From Methylotenera sp. (GTDB lineage Bacteria; Pseudomonadota; Gammaproteobacteria; Burkholderiales; Methylophilaceae), in assembly GCA_030652995.1 (NCBI GenBank), contig JAUSAG010000037.1:1-35903 (forward strand): a stretch of 35,903 nt of DNA. Direction: 5' to 3'. Under the pieces are notes generated by a model. That model ran no database searches. It was not told the origin of the DNA and saw only the letters and a program-made list of their open reading frames with translations. A program made the translations under genes and the position numbers. Positions 8,345 through 16,279 of this stretch are shown here, piece by piece (the stretch's first letter is position 1; every line of letters begins with the position of its first letter).

Positions 8345-8373
8345 TGCGACAGAATGCGCCACATAATGTCGCA
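8345..8373. promoter_or_regulatory. Inverted repeat overlapping the promoter of the 8434 gene
   Basis: TGCGACA (8345-8351) and TGTCGCA (8367-8373) form a perfect 7-bp inverted repeat with a 15-base spacer. A TATAAT box (8383-8388) lies just downstream, so the repeat covers the -35 region. It shares the GCGAC half-site with the palindrome at 6558-6574. It could be an operator for the WYL regulator encoded immediately upstream. Confidence 0.45.
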
Positions 8374-8433
8374 CCAGCTTCATATAATGCACTCATCACT
8401 ATTTCAGAGAATCTCAAAATGGAGTCTAAATAA

Positions 8434-9186
8434 ATGTCACTGGGTTCAATCGAAGCAAAGCAAGAAAGTTACCAATTAATGGAAATTAGAAAGCTTAAGA
8501 GTGATTTTGCATCGATAAATGATTACCAAGAGTTTCGAGCGGAAATGTTCAGCACGGCAATTCAACCTTGGGTTAAAAACGCAGTTGAATGTAAAGATGT
8601 TACCGAGAATATTCCTGAAGGTGTATGGGTAATGATTGGCTGCGAAAAGACAGATAGCGGCGTTTCAAATTTAGTTTTGCTTGCTTTCGCGGAGTTGTAT
8701 TTTGAGGAGAATGCTGAAACTACAGTGCCTTTTGAGGAGGTAAAAAGCTTCAATGAATGGGTAGCGCAATTCAACCCAGTAACTATGGGAGATTGGTTAA
8801 TGGTGCCTAAACTGTTTTTGATGCATCTTAGAACTGGACGCAACTTACCAGTATTAACTGCCACCCCAGACCCTTGGATTGATGCATTATTAAGTGAATC
8901 AAGAGGCATGTTGATGTGGTCTTATCAGTTCATTGAGATGATTCGCATGATTGCAGATATTGGCATCACTGAAGCAACCAAAATTCACTCAAGATATTTA
9001 ATGATGCAGTTAAAACATCGGGAAATAATGGAAAAAATATACTATGAACCTACTAATCAAACGCTCATGCAAATATTTAGAGAGCGCGCCGTGGGTATGC
9101 AACATTTAGGCAGTCCAGATTATTTTTTTGCTAATTGGTTATCTAAACATTATCAATTTAACCCACCAAATAGCCGCAGTCTATAA
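8434..9186 (+). CDS. Protein of unknown function (accessory block)
   Basis: 250 aa, starting with ATG; GGAG lies about nine bases upstream. I do not recognise the family. It has no signal peptide and no clear membrane segment. The N-terminal half has an acidic patch followed by a hydrophobic strand-rich part (VWVMIGCEK, NLVLLAFAELYF). The C-terminal half is helical and rich in Met and aromatic residues (about 150-215). It has its own promoter with an inverted repeat and is followed, after about 100 bases, by the PD-(D/E)XK nuclease gene. Being sandwiched between a WYL regulator and a nuclease hints at a defence-related role, but nothing in the sequence shows a mechanism. Confidence 0.75.
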   Translation: MSLGSIEAKQESYQLMEIRKLKSDFASINDYQEFRAEMFSTAIQPWVKNAVECKDVTENIPEGVWVMIGCEKTDSGVSNLVLLAFAELYFEENAETTVPFEEVKSFNEWVAQFNPVTMGDWLMVPKLFLMHLRTGRNLPVLTATPDPWIDALLSESRGMLMWSYQFIEMIRMIADIGITEATKIHSRYLMMQLKHREIMEKIYYEPTNQTLMQIFRERAVGMQHLGSPDYFFANWLSKHYQFNPPNSRSL

Positions 9187-9284
9187 TGATCGAGTTTGCT
9201 AGATTTAGTAGCAGGCTATTATGGTTTAGCGCCAAAGCACGTTATTATTCGGCTGTAATCAGCAAAAATTTTTAAAGGATATTA

Positions 9285-10568
9285 ATGCAAAATCAAATAC
9301 AAACTCTGCTTAATGATGTGGCATTTAAAGTTGGAACTTTAAAAAAAGCTAACGAGCTCTTTTCAGATCGACTTGCGCCAAATTTCAATATATTTGATTA
9401 CTTGCGCACTGATGAAATGGGGTTCTCGAGGTGCGTCGCTAGTTTATTAAATCCAACAGGAACGCATGGGCAAGGGAGCTTATTTTTAGAAGATTTTCTT
9501 AAGCGTATTGATAAAGATCTATTTTTAACTGAATTAGATAATCACTGGACAGGGGTTGAAGTCAAGGGCTGTCAAGTTGGATTAGAAAAACAAGCTAACG
9601 GACAGCGGCGCATAGACGTTTATTTGCGATTTAAAAATGGGGAAATTATAGGTATTGAGAATAAACCTTGGGCATGGGATCAAAAAGATCAACTTAAAGA
9701 CTATGCTCAATTTATTGAGAAAGAAGCTAAATGCAGAAAATGGCTACTAATTTATTTAAGCAACAATGACCCAACTAATTCAGAGTACAGCATAAATAAA
9801 GAACAAAGAGAAAAACTTGAAAAATCAGGTAATTTCATTTGGCTTGATTATTCGGAACTTATTGAATGGTTTGAGTATTGCTCTCAAAAATCAAAAGCTC
9901 TGGTTGTTCGTGTATTTATTGAAGAATTAGCAAAATTTACAAGAATGAAAATCAATGGAGCATTGGATATGTCAGAAGAAAAAGAAATAAAAAACATCAT
10001 TCTAAAATCAAAAGAAAATATTGAATCTGCTTTCCACATTTCTAAAGCAATCAAGGCCGCTAAAGTAGATCTTTTAGAAAAGTTACGTATTGATTTGAAT
10101 GAGAGCCTAACCACAAATCGCTTTGTATTCCTTTGGGATGAACAGATGACAAACGAGTGGAAAAGTTATACTGGTTTTGATGTGAAATTTCACGAAGAGC
10201 AGAGTTTATATTTGCGCTTTAATTTTGAATCGTCTGATCTGAGAAATCTTATCTGGGGCATTAGAAAGGGCAAATCAATAAAAAAAGATGCAGAAATTTG
10301 GAATAAGATCAATTCAGTGATGAATGATAAATTCGGTGCTGGTGGTAAAACGGAATGGTGGCCATGGTGGAATTACATCCATAACAATAATGATCTTTTT
10401 AGCGAAGACTTTAGGCACTGGGACAAAAATGAGGGGCCTTGGTTATCCATAATCAACAGAGAAATAGTAGCCAAAATCACCACGTTAGCTATTTCTGTGC
10501 GTGAAGTTTTTAATGAAAATCCAGATATTCTAACTGGGGATGTGACTTTAACCACTTCTATCGACTGA
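9285..10568 (+). CDS. PD-(D/E)XK nuclease family protein (PDDEXK_20-like)
   Basis: 427 aa with a good AAGGAT ribosome-binding site. The N-terminal part carries FDYLRTDEMGFSRCVASLLN, the usual opening of this family. The nuclease core follows: RRIDVYLRF with D111, then a strand with IGIENK giving E125 and K127, then DQKDQLKDYAQF. D-(x13)-E-x-K is the intact PD-(D/E)XK metal-binding set, so DNA cleavage is likely. The C-terminal 200 residues carry a Trp-rich segment (EWWPWWNYIH), typical of the family and probably for substrate recognition. Members are common in defence islands and mobile elements. Base use is more AT-rich than in the core genes on both sides, which fits horizontal acquisition. 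Confidence 0.88.
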   Translation: MQNQIQTLLNDVAFKVGTLKKANELFSDRLAPNFNIFDYLRTDEMGFSRCVASLLNPTGTHGQGSLFLEDFLKRIDKDLFLTELDNHWTGVEVKGCQVGLEKQANGQRRIDVYLRFKNGEIIGIENKPWAWDQKDQLKDYAQFIEKEAKCRKWLLIYLSNNDPTNSEYSINKEQREKLEKSGNFIWLDYSELIEWFEYCSQKSKALVVRVFIEELAKFTRMKINGALDMSEEKEIKNIILKSKENIESAFHISKAIKAAKVDLLEKLRIDLNESLTTNRFVFLWDEQMTNEWKSYTGFDVKFHEEQSLYLRFNFESSDLRNLIWGIRKGKSIKKDAEIWNKINSVMNDKFGAGGKTEWWPWWNYIHNNNDLFSEDFRHWDKNEGPWLSIINREIVAKITTLAISVREVFNENPDILTGDVTLTTSID

Positions 10569-10601
10569 AAACTACAATTTTAATGCTAAATGGAAGTGCA
10601 A

Positions 10602-10958
10602 ATGAAAATTGAACTAATCATGGATGAAGCTCAGCAAGCTTTTTTCGACAAACTGAAGCAAGGTAACGATGAATTGGTCGTTCCTCTTGATAAATGGAAT
10701 GCATATATACATGACAATTTGCCAACGGAACTAGAGCAAAGGTTGGAATTTGTAATCTCTGGTGCATATGTAATTACTGAACGAGGGATGTACAACGGGT
10801 TTGTTGAAAGCCTCAAATATCTTCACTATGACAATAAGAGACTTACCAAACAAGAGGGCGGATTTTGGTTTGCTATAGTGCTTGAGCCTAAGAAGATAAT
10901 GCCAAAACATGACATTTTTGATGCTAGCAAAAGACAGCCAGGTAGTTTTCGTTCATGA
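10602..10958 (+). CDS. Small protein of unknown function
   Basis: 118 aa from the ATG at 10602. An in-frame ATG at 10590 has no ribosome-binding site, whereas GGAAG lies six bases before 10602, so the shorter start is preferred. The protein is soluble, mixed charge, and begins MKIELIMDEAQQ. I do not recognise it. It lies 33 bases after the PD-(D/E)XK nuclease gene and just before the DUF2779 gene on the same strand, so it is probably part of one transcript and might be a partner of one of the two nucleases. Confidence 0.7.
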   Translation: MKIELIMDEAQQAFFDKLKQGNDELVVPLDKWNAYIHDNLPTELEQRLEFVISGAYVITERGMYNGFVESLKYLHYDNKRLTKQEGGFWFAIVLEPKKIMPKHDIFDASKRQPGSFRS

Positions 10959-10971
10959 CGTTGGGTTTATC

Positions 10972-12450
10972 ATGAATAGCATCACAACAAAACGTCACGG
11001 CTTATCAAAGTCGCGTATCTTGCTGCATCGCCAATGCCCCAAACGCCTATGGCTGAAAGTTCATCGCCCGGAGCTTGAAGAAATCGCTGACAGCAACCAA
11101 GCACGCTTTGCCACTGGCACTTACGTAGGAGAGCTGGCGCAACAGCTTTATCCTGATGGGGTGTTGATTGCTGGAGATAATTTAGGGCAGGCTATAACCG
11201 ATACACAAGCAGTTCTAACTGGCGAGAAACGTCCCATATTTGAGGCTACGTTGCAAGCAGGTGGATTATTGATTCGTGCAGATTTGTTATTACCAAACCA
11301 AGACGGCTATCGTATGGTGGAAGTAAAGTCATCTACCAGCGTTAAAGATTACTACCTGACTGATGCTGCCATTCAAAGCTGGGTGGCTCAGCAAGCAGAG
11401 CTTAAGCTGACTAGTGTTGAAATTGCACATATCGACAATTCATTCGTCTACCCTGGTGGTGGAGATTACCAAGGGCTGTTTCATTATGCCGATGTTAGTG
11501 AGCAGATTTCAGGTATGAAAGATGAAGTGCCTGACTGGATCAAAAATGCACAAGAAACCTTATCTGGTGAAGAGCCTTGCATTGCTGCAGGCGATCAATG
11601 TAACAGTCCTTTCCCATGCTCATTTATTGGATACTGCTCTCCTAAAACTGAACCAGAAGATGGCTTCCCTCCAGAGGTTTTACCCTACGGAAAAACAATG
11701 GCGGCGTCTTTGCGTGCTGAAGGTTATACGGATTTACGCGATGTTCCCGAAGAACGTCTAGGCAATTGGAATCATCAGCGTGTTTGGCGTATAACAAAAA
11801 ACGGAGTGGCTGAACTGAATCCAGAGGCAGGTCGAGTCATTGCTGCGCTGCCTTACCCACGCTATTACATTGACTTTGAAACCATCAACCCTGCAGTACC
11901 AGTTTGGGCAGGAACGCGCCCCTACATGCAGGTGCCATTTCAATGGTCTTGCCATATTGAAACTGCAAAAGGTGTAATGTCACATTGCGCATATTTAGCA
12001 GATGGGCAAAGTGATCCTCGCCGTCCATTTGCGATGAGTTTGATTGATGCTGTTGGTATGAGCGGTCCAGTTTTTGTGTATAACGCACCCTTTGAACGCA
12101 GCAGAATGCAAGAGCTCGCTGAGTATTATCCTGATCTAGCACCTGCACTAGAAGCCGCGATTGATCGCATCGTTGACTTGTTACCCATTGCGCGGGAACA
12201 CTACTACCACCCTGATATGCGCGGCTCATGGTCAATTAAAGCTGTACTGCCCACCATTGCACCTGACTTGGCTTATGACAACTTGGAAGTCGCAAACGGT
12301 GGCATGGCACAGGAAGCATTTACTGAAATCATGCACCCAGACACTTTGCCAGAACGCCGCCAAAAATTACATAATGCGCTATTACTATATTGCGAACGAG
12401 ACACGTTAGCGATGGTGCGTATTGCACATTATTTTGAGAATGGAACCTGA
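10972..12450 (+). CDS. DUF2779 protein: Cas4/RecB-like nuclease fused to an RNase H-like exonuclease domain
   Basis: 492 aa from the ATG at 10972. A start at 10909 would overlap the previous gene by 50 bases and has no ribosome-binding site. The N-terminal half resembles Cas4/RecB nucleases: RQCPKRLWL (C22), RADLLL (D104) and MVEVKSS (E117, K119). Three further cysteines are spaced CX5CX5C at about 210, 216 and 222 (another at 203). With C22 they could hold a 4Fe-4S cluster as in Cas4 and AddB. The C-terminal half is the DUF2779 domain, with YYIDFET (D301, E303), FVYNAPFE and a late CERDT motif that resemble the DEDD exonuclease motifs. Both active sites look intact. The next gene starts directly at its stop codon, so they are probably translationally coupled. 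Confidence 0.88.
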   Translation: MNSITTKRHGLSKSRILLHRQCPKRLWLKVHRPELEEIADSNQARFATGTYVGELAQQLYPDGVLIAGDNLGQAITDTQAVLTGEKRPIFEATLQAGGLLIRADLLLPNQDGYRMVEVKSSTSVKDYYLTDAAIQSWVAQQAELKLTSVEIAHIDNSFVYPGGGDYQGLFHYADVSEQISGMKDEVPDWIKNAQETLSGEEPCIAAGDQCNSPFPCSFIGYCSPKTEPEDGFPPEVLPYGKTMAASLRAEGYTDLRDVPEERLGNWNHQRVWRITKNGVAELNPEAGRVIAALPYPRYYIDFETINPAVPVWAGTRPYMQVPFQWSCHIETAKGVMSHCAYLADGQSDPRRPFAMSLIDAVGMSGPVFVYNAPFERSRMQELAEYYPDLAPALEAAIDRIVDLLPIAREHYYHPDMRGSWSIKAVLPTIAPDLAYDNLEVANGGMAQEAFTEIMHPDTLPERRQKLHNALLLYCERDTLAMVRIAHYFENGT

Positions 12451-13362
12451 TTGAGTAATATCTTAGCTGAAAAACTGGTGATTGCGGTTTCATCGCGCGC
12501 CTTATTTAATCTGGATGAAAGTCATGCTATCTTTGAAAACGCAGGTGTCGATGCATACTGCCAGCATCAGGTTGGCAATGAAGACGTGCCGCTTAAACCC
12601 GGCGTCGCCTTTAACTTGGTCAAGAAGCTGCTGGCGCTTAATGCAGTTGATCCGGTTCATCCGCGAGTAGAAGTGATTCTGCTTTCACGCAACAGCGCAG
12701 ACACCGGACTGCGTATCTTTAACTCAATCCAGCATCATGAACTTGATATCGGGCGCGCGGCGTTTACCAAAGGCGCGAGCACACATCCTTATATTTCGGC
12801 CTTTGGTACCCATTTGTTCCTGTCTGCGGATCCTGTTGATGTACGCAAGGCACTGGAAGCTGGATTTGCGGCTGCCACTATTTTATCTTCGTCCTCGACA
12901 CCATCAATAGACACGAAAAACCCGACGCAATTACGCATTGCCTTCGATGGAGACGCCGTTTTGTTTTCGGATGAATCCGAACGAATATACAAGCAGAATG
13001 GACTTGAAGCCTTTAATGGCAATGAAGTCATCGCTGCTAAGCAACCTATGCTAGGCGGCCCATTCAAGAATTTTCTTGCAATGCTGCACCAGATTCAACT
13101 GGATTATCCAGCAGAGGAGTCACCAATCCGCACCGCGCTCATTACCGCTCGTGCTGCGCCCGCGCACGAGCGTGTTATCCGCACCTTGCGCGCATGGGAC
13201 ATTCGTATTGATGAAGCGCTTTTCTTAGGAGGGAAGGATAAGGGTGTATTTCTCAAAGCTTTTGGTGCGGACATTTTCTTTGATGATCAACAGAAACACT
13301 GCGAATCTGCGCGCCAGCATGTTGCTACAGGCCATGTGCCACACGGGGTGGCGAACGAATAA
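12451..13362 (+). CDS. 5'-nucleotidase (cytosolic cN-I-like family, PF06189 type)
   Basis: 303 aa. The start is TTG directly abutting the TGA of the DUF2779 gene, with GGAA nine bases before it. It gives the N-terminus expected for the family (LVIAVSSRALFNLDES). The HAD-type signature FDGDAVLFSDESE (D166, D168) is present, as are ILLSRNSADTG and LITARAAPAHER. The family removes phosphate from nucleoside monophosphates. GC content is clearly higher than in the genes just upstream, so it may have a different origin from them. Its tight coupling to a nuclease gene suggests a joint role, for example handling the nucleotides released, but it could also be an ordinary salvage enzyme that the block inserted beside. 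Confidence 0.9.
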   Translation: MSNILAEKLVIAVSSRALFNLDESHAIFENAGVDAYCQHQVGNEDVPLKPGVAFNLVKKLLALNAVDPVHPRVEVILLSRNSADTGLRIFNSIQHHELDIGRAAFTKGASTHPYISAFGTHLFLSADPVDVRKALEAGFAAATILSSSSTPSIDTKNPTQLRIAFDGDAVLFSDESERIYKQNGLEAFNGNEVIAAKQPMLGGPFKNFLAMLHQIQLDYPAEESPIRTALITARAAPAHERVIRTLRAWDIRIDEALFLGGKDKGVFLKAFGADIFFDDQQKHCESARQHVATGHVPHGVANE

Positions 13363-13422
13363 CTGCTTACACTGCCCATCTCGACTGATTTTTGGTCAAA
13401 TCAATCATCGAATACGGATACG

Positions 13423-14253
13423 CTATATATTTGATGACACAAACCGGTGACGCATCTCTTCTAAATTAAATTCGTGCAAAATCGCCTCTATGCGTTGTTG
13501 CGCATTTTTGCGTGGCTGGCCTGTATATTTGGCAATAATCAGCTCATTTTTCATAGAATGTTCCCAACCTACCAGCTCGGTCACGGTGACGCTGTAGCCA
13601 GATGCCTCTAATTGCAGGCAACGCAATACATTGGTAATTTGGCTACCAAATTCACGCGTATGTATCGGGTGTCGCCAAATTTCACTCAATGGCGTTTTGC
13701 CGAGACTTTCATTTTTATGCTGCCTTAACACCTCTGCCACCTCTGCCTGGCAACAAGGCACTAGCACCATATACTTTGCCTGTTTTTTTAAGCCAAACTG
13801 AATCGCGTCATCGGTCGCGGTGTTGCAGGCATGCAATGCCGTGACAATATCCACCTTAGCAGGTATAGCATTTGAAGTCGTAGATTGTTCTACAGTTAAA
13901 TGCTCAAAACGCATGCGTGAAAAACCCAATTCCTGCGCTAGATTTTTGGATTTTTCCACCAGCTCAGCACGTGTTTCTATGCCTATTACTTCACCAGTGC
14001 TTAATTGTTTTAACAATAAATCATACAAAATAAAGCCCAAGTAAGATTTGCCTGCCCCATGATCAACCAATACGGGGCTGGGGTTATGCGTTAACACGTC
14101 GTTAAACAGCGGCTCGATAAAATTCACCAAGTGATAGACCTGCTTGAGCTTACGCCGACTGTCTTGGTTAAGCTTGCCATCGCGCGTTAAAATATGCAGC
14201 GCCTTAAGTAGCTCAATGGATTGGTTAGGTTTGATTTCAGGGATATTTTGCAT
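13423..14253 (-). CDS. SAM-dependent methyltransferase (Methyltransf_32 type)
   Basis: 276 aa. Motif I is LVDHGAGKSYLGF (about 62-74), followed by an acidic residue at the end of strand 2 (IGIETR). Later motifs are VTALHACNTATDDAI and MVLVPCCQ, characteristic of the Methyltransf_32 / METTL25-like group. The substrate is unknown; RNA, protein or a small molecule are all possible. It converges on the 5'-nucleotidase gene. A weak AT-rich hairpin (13386-13403) lies in the gap. No ribosome-binding site is visible upstream of the ATG. A decayed second copy of its 3' end lies at 5444-5600. Confidence 0.88.
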   Translation of the reverse strand: MQNIPEIKPNQSIELLKALHILTRDGKLNQDSRRKLKQVYHLVNFIEPLFNDVLTHNPSPVLVDHGAGKSYLGFILYDLLLKQLSTGEVIGIETRAELVEKSKNLAQELGFSRMRFEHLTVEQSTTSNAIPAKVDIVTALHACNTATDDAIQFGLKKQAKYMVLVPCCQAEVAEVLRQHKNESLGKTPLSEIWRHPIHTREFGSQITNVLRCLQLEASGYSVTVTELVGWEHSMKNELIIAKYTGQPRKNAQQRIEAILHEFNLEEMRHRFVSSNI

Positions 14254-14405
14254 GTAGCTATTTTAATGTAAAAAATAAATTTTTATCTGACTTGTCGTCA
14301 AACAAATCAGTTCTGCGTTATGTACACTAAGTGCACTTGATTTTTGCTCTTAAATTTATAAAAAAGATGTACGTAATAATTCAATCATTAAGTCAGGAGT
14401 CAAAA

Positions 14406-14639
14406 ATGAAAAAAGTCATGCTAGGCAGCTCAGTGATATTGTTAAGCTTATTTGTTAATTTAGCACAGGCAGCACCTTCACAAGGTGATGACTCAAAACA
14501 TGCGGAGCACGCAGCTATACGCCAACAACATCAGCAACATGAGCAAGAACAACGCGCTGCCGGACAGCCAAAAAAACAAAAGCCATCGGCGCCAGCTAAA
14601 CCGAACAAACCGAACAAACCGAACAAACCAAGTAAATAA
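14406..14639 (+). CDS. Small secreted protein with Lys-Pro-Asn repeats
   Basis: 77 aa from the ATG at 14406, preceded by CAGGAG; an upstream in-frame ATG at 14331 lacks such a site. A signal peptide ends at AQA/AP (about residue 22). The mature part is His/Gln-rich (RQQHQQHEQEQ) and then ends in Lys/Pro-rich sequence with KPN repeated three times, encoded by three exact copies of AAACCGAAC. It is very basic and low complexity. I do not recognise it. It is the first gene of a run leading to an ECF sigma factor. A 10-bp palindrome AAGTGCACTT (14329-14338) lies upstream. Confidence 0.75.
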   Translation: MKKVMLGSSVILLSLFVNLAQAAPSQGDDSKHAEHAAIRQQHQQHEQEQRAAGQPKKQKPSAPAKPNKPNKPNKPSK

Positions 14640-14693
14640 GCAATAAAAATTAACTTACACAGCTCACAATAAAATATCCTTCAAGGAATTATC

Positions 14694-15056
14694 ATGAAAA
14701 ACACATTTGCAATCTCAGTTGCTTTATTTACACTCGCTGTATCAACATCGGCTATCGCCGATAACGCCACTAATTTAGATAACCGCGGCGATCGTATCGA
14801 AGAACGTTTAGACAACAAAGGAGACCGAATTGAAGAGCGTTTAGACAATCGCGGCGACCGAATTGAAAATCGTTTGGATGCAAATGCTGATAGAGCGCGT
14901 GCAAATGGTAATGATGCTAAAGCCAATAGGCTTGAGAAAAAGGGCGACATCATCGACCAACGCTTAGATAACCGAGGCGAACGTACTGACAACCGTCTAG
15001 ATAGAAAAGGCGAACGCATCAACAACCGCATGGATAAACGCGAAAAACGTAAATAA
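14694..15056 (+). CDS. Secreted protein with 11-residue charged coiled repeats
   Basis: 120 aa with a strong AAGGAA ribosome-binding site. The signal peptide cleaves near SAIA/DN (about residue 22). The mature protein is built from a repeat of the form LDNRGDRIEER: three tandem copies at about 28-62, a helical spacer rich in Ala/Asn/Arg, and three more diverged copies to the end. Each repeat alternates acidic and basic residues with Leu/Ile every 7 or 4 positions, which predicts a long amphipathic or single alpha helix. No enzyme motif is present. It lies 15 bases before the sigma-factor gene, so it may be a product or sensor of that system. Confidence 0.8.
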   Translation: MKNTFAISVALFTLAVSTSAIADNATNLDNRGDRIEERLDNKGDRIEERLDNRGDRIENRLDANADRARANGNDAKANRLEKKGDIIDQRLDNRGERTDNRLDRKGERINNRMDKREKRK

Positions 15057-15070
15057 CGTAAGCTTATATT

Positions 15071-15634
15071 ATGCTTATGGAGCGCGATTTCGACAAACCT
15101 TATCTCAGCATGAATCATTTTCTTGCCGATATAGAAGGTCGTGCTTTTCGTATGGCACAGATTGCCACCGGCAATCGCGATGATGCGCTTGAAATCGTGC
15201 AGGATGCGATGATGAAGCTGGTGCAAAAATACAGCCAGCACCACGCTACAGAGTGGAAAGCCTTGTTCTACAGCATCCTGAATACACGCATTCTCGATTG
15301 GCACCGCAGACAATCTGTTCGCAACCGTTTCAGAAGCTGGCTGAACTGGCATGACGGCGAAGATGAGGAAAGTGAAGATTTGCTGGAACAGCAAGCTGGC
15401 GATATACATCACGCACCGGACATCAAACTGCAGGATGATCAGCTCATGACAGGATTAAATGCTGTACTCGGCACCTTACCCGTAAGACAACAGCAAGCTT
15501 TTTTTCTACGCGTATGGGAGGGACTCAATATCGATGAAGCGGCCGCTATCATGCAATGCTCAGCCAGCAGCGTCAAAACCCATTACGCGAGAGCATTGGA
15601 GAAATTACGTGGACAGTTGGAGGATCATCAATGA
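15071..15634 (+). CDS. ECF-family RNA polymerase sigma factor
   Basis: 187 aa. Region 2 is at about 15-85 (IEGRAFRMAQIATGNRDDALEIVQDAMMKLV and RILDWHRRQSVRNRFRSWL). An acidic linker follows (EDEESEDLLEQQ). Region 4 is at about 125-180 (LPVRQQQAFFLRVWEGLNIDEAAAIMQCSASSVKTHYARALEKLR). This is the two-domain layout of extracytoplasmic-function sigma factors, which direct RNA polymerase to stress or envelope genes. The start is the ATG at 15071 or 15077; no clear ribosome-binding site decides. The stop overlaps the next start (ATGA), so the sigma factor is translationally coupled to the membrane protein that follows. Confidence 0.93.
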   Translation: MLMERDFDKPYLSMNHFLADIEGRAFRMAQIATGNRDDALEIVQDAMMKLVQKYSQHHATEWKALFYSILNTRILDWHRRQSVRNRFRSWLNWHDGEDEESEDLLEQQAGDIHHAPDIKLQDDQLMTGLNAVLGTLPVRQQQAFFLRVWEGLNIDEAAAIMQCSASSVKTHYARALEKLRGQLEDHQ

Positions 15635-16035
15635 CAAGTGATCAGGAAAAATTAGAAGCTAAAGCCAAGGCGAGTCTGGACAAAAGCGTGTATACACTGG
15701 ATAAGCAAACGCGGGATGATCTGGCTTCTATCCGCAAAAAAGTACTTCAGTATCAAAATACCAAAACCGGATTCAGTTTGAATGCATGGATACCGGCTGG
15801 TGCATTTGCATGCTGTGCGTTACTGACCGTGCTGATACTCTACAGCCACAATCCTGCCGATGACACCACGCAACAAATTTCCGTTCAACAAGCCACAAAT
15901 AACGAACAGACAGAACAAATCGCCATGCTGGAACTGCTCACCCATCCGGAAGATCTTGAAACCGCAACTGACCCGGCTTTTTATGTCTGGATGGATGAGG
16001 TGCTGGAGGAAGAAGGTGCAGAAGATGCTGTTTAG
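15631..16035 (+). CDS. Single-pass membrane protein after the sigma gene; probable anti-sigma factor (DUF3619-like)
   Basis: 134 aa. The ATG at 15631 overlaps the sigma stop and has GGAGGA upstream. About 50 cytoplasmic residues (KAKASLDKSVYTLDKQTRDDL) precede one membrane segment (about 51-71, ending LLTVLILYS), then a periplasmic part that is acidic at the end (MDEVLEEEGAEDA). Size, topology and position match the DUF3619-type proteins found beside such sigma genes, and anti-sigma factors in general. The cytoplasmic part lacks the zinc-binding HxxxCxxC motif of ZAS anti-sigma factors, so the anti-sigma role is inferred only from context. Confidence 0.75.
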   Translation: MTSDQEKLEAKAKASLDKSVYTLDKQTRDDLASIRKKVLQYQNTKTGFSLNAWIPAGAFACCALLTVLILYSHNPADDTTQQISVQQATNNEQTEQIAMLELLTHPEDLETATDPAFYVWMDEVLEEEGAEDAV

Positions 16036-16279
16036 ATTATCTGTTTCTGGTTTCGCTTTATTGATATTACTCAGCCATACCAATACTGCGTTAGCAGATA
16101 CCCACCCGCCTTTAGACCTCATCGAATTATTGGGGGAAATGGGTGATGAGGACAATATGCTTGAGATCGCATTGGCTGAATTGGAACAAAAACGACCCAC
16201 TCAACCAAGCCACGGCAACAAACAAAATCACTCGCAAGATTCAGACAAAGCAGCACCCGCAGGAGGCAATAAAAAATGA
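16025..16279 (+). CDS. Small secreted protein in the sigma operon
   Basis: 84 aa. The ATG at 16025 overlaps the end of the previous gene by 11 bases and has AGGAAGAAGG upstream. The signal peptide is LSVSGFALLILLSHTNTALA/DT. The mature part begins with an acidic, Leu-rich segment (PLDLIELLGEMGDEDNMLEIALAELEQ, given here as two helices at about 30-55). It ends in polar Gln/Asn/Lys-rich sequence. I do not recognise it. The coupled overlaps on both sides show that it belongs to the sigma operon. A periplasmic partner of the DUF3106 protein or the membrane protein is possible. Confidence 0.75.
   Translation: MLFRLSVSGFALLILLSHTNTALADTHPPLDLIELLGEMGDEDNMLEIALAELEQKRPTQPSHGNKQNHSQDSDKAAPAGGNKK

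Noticed and set aside
13386-13403. TGATTT/AAATCA hairpin between convergent genes as a terminator
   Set aside because: The stem is only six AT-rich pairs and no T-run follows on either strand.
5331-13422. tRNA-Lys as the integration site of the accessory block 5855-13362
   Set aside because: I could not find a repeat of the tRNA 3' end on the far side, and there is no integrase gene in the block; the boundary is better explained by deletion relics.
14681-15412. 243-codon minus-strand frame with SPRLSKRSSIRSP repeats
   Set aside because: The repeats are the reverse translation of the LDNRGDRIEER repeats of the secreted protein and the sigma gene, both of which have signal peptide, domains and ribosome-binding sites.
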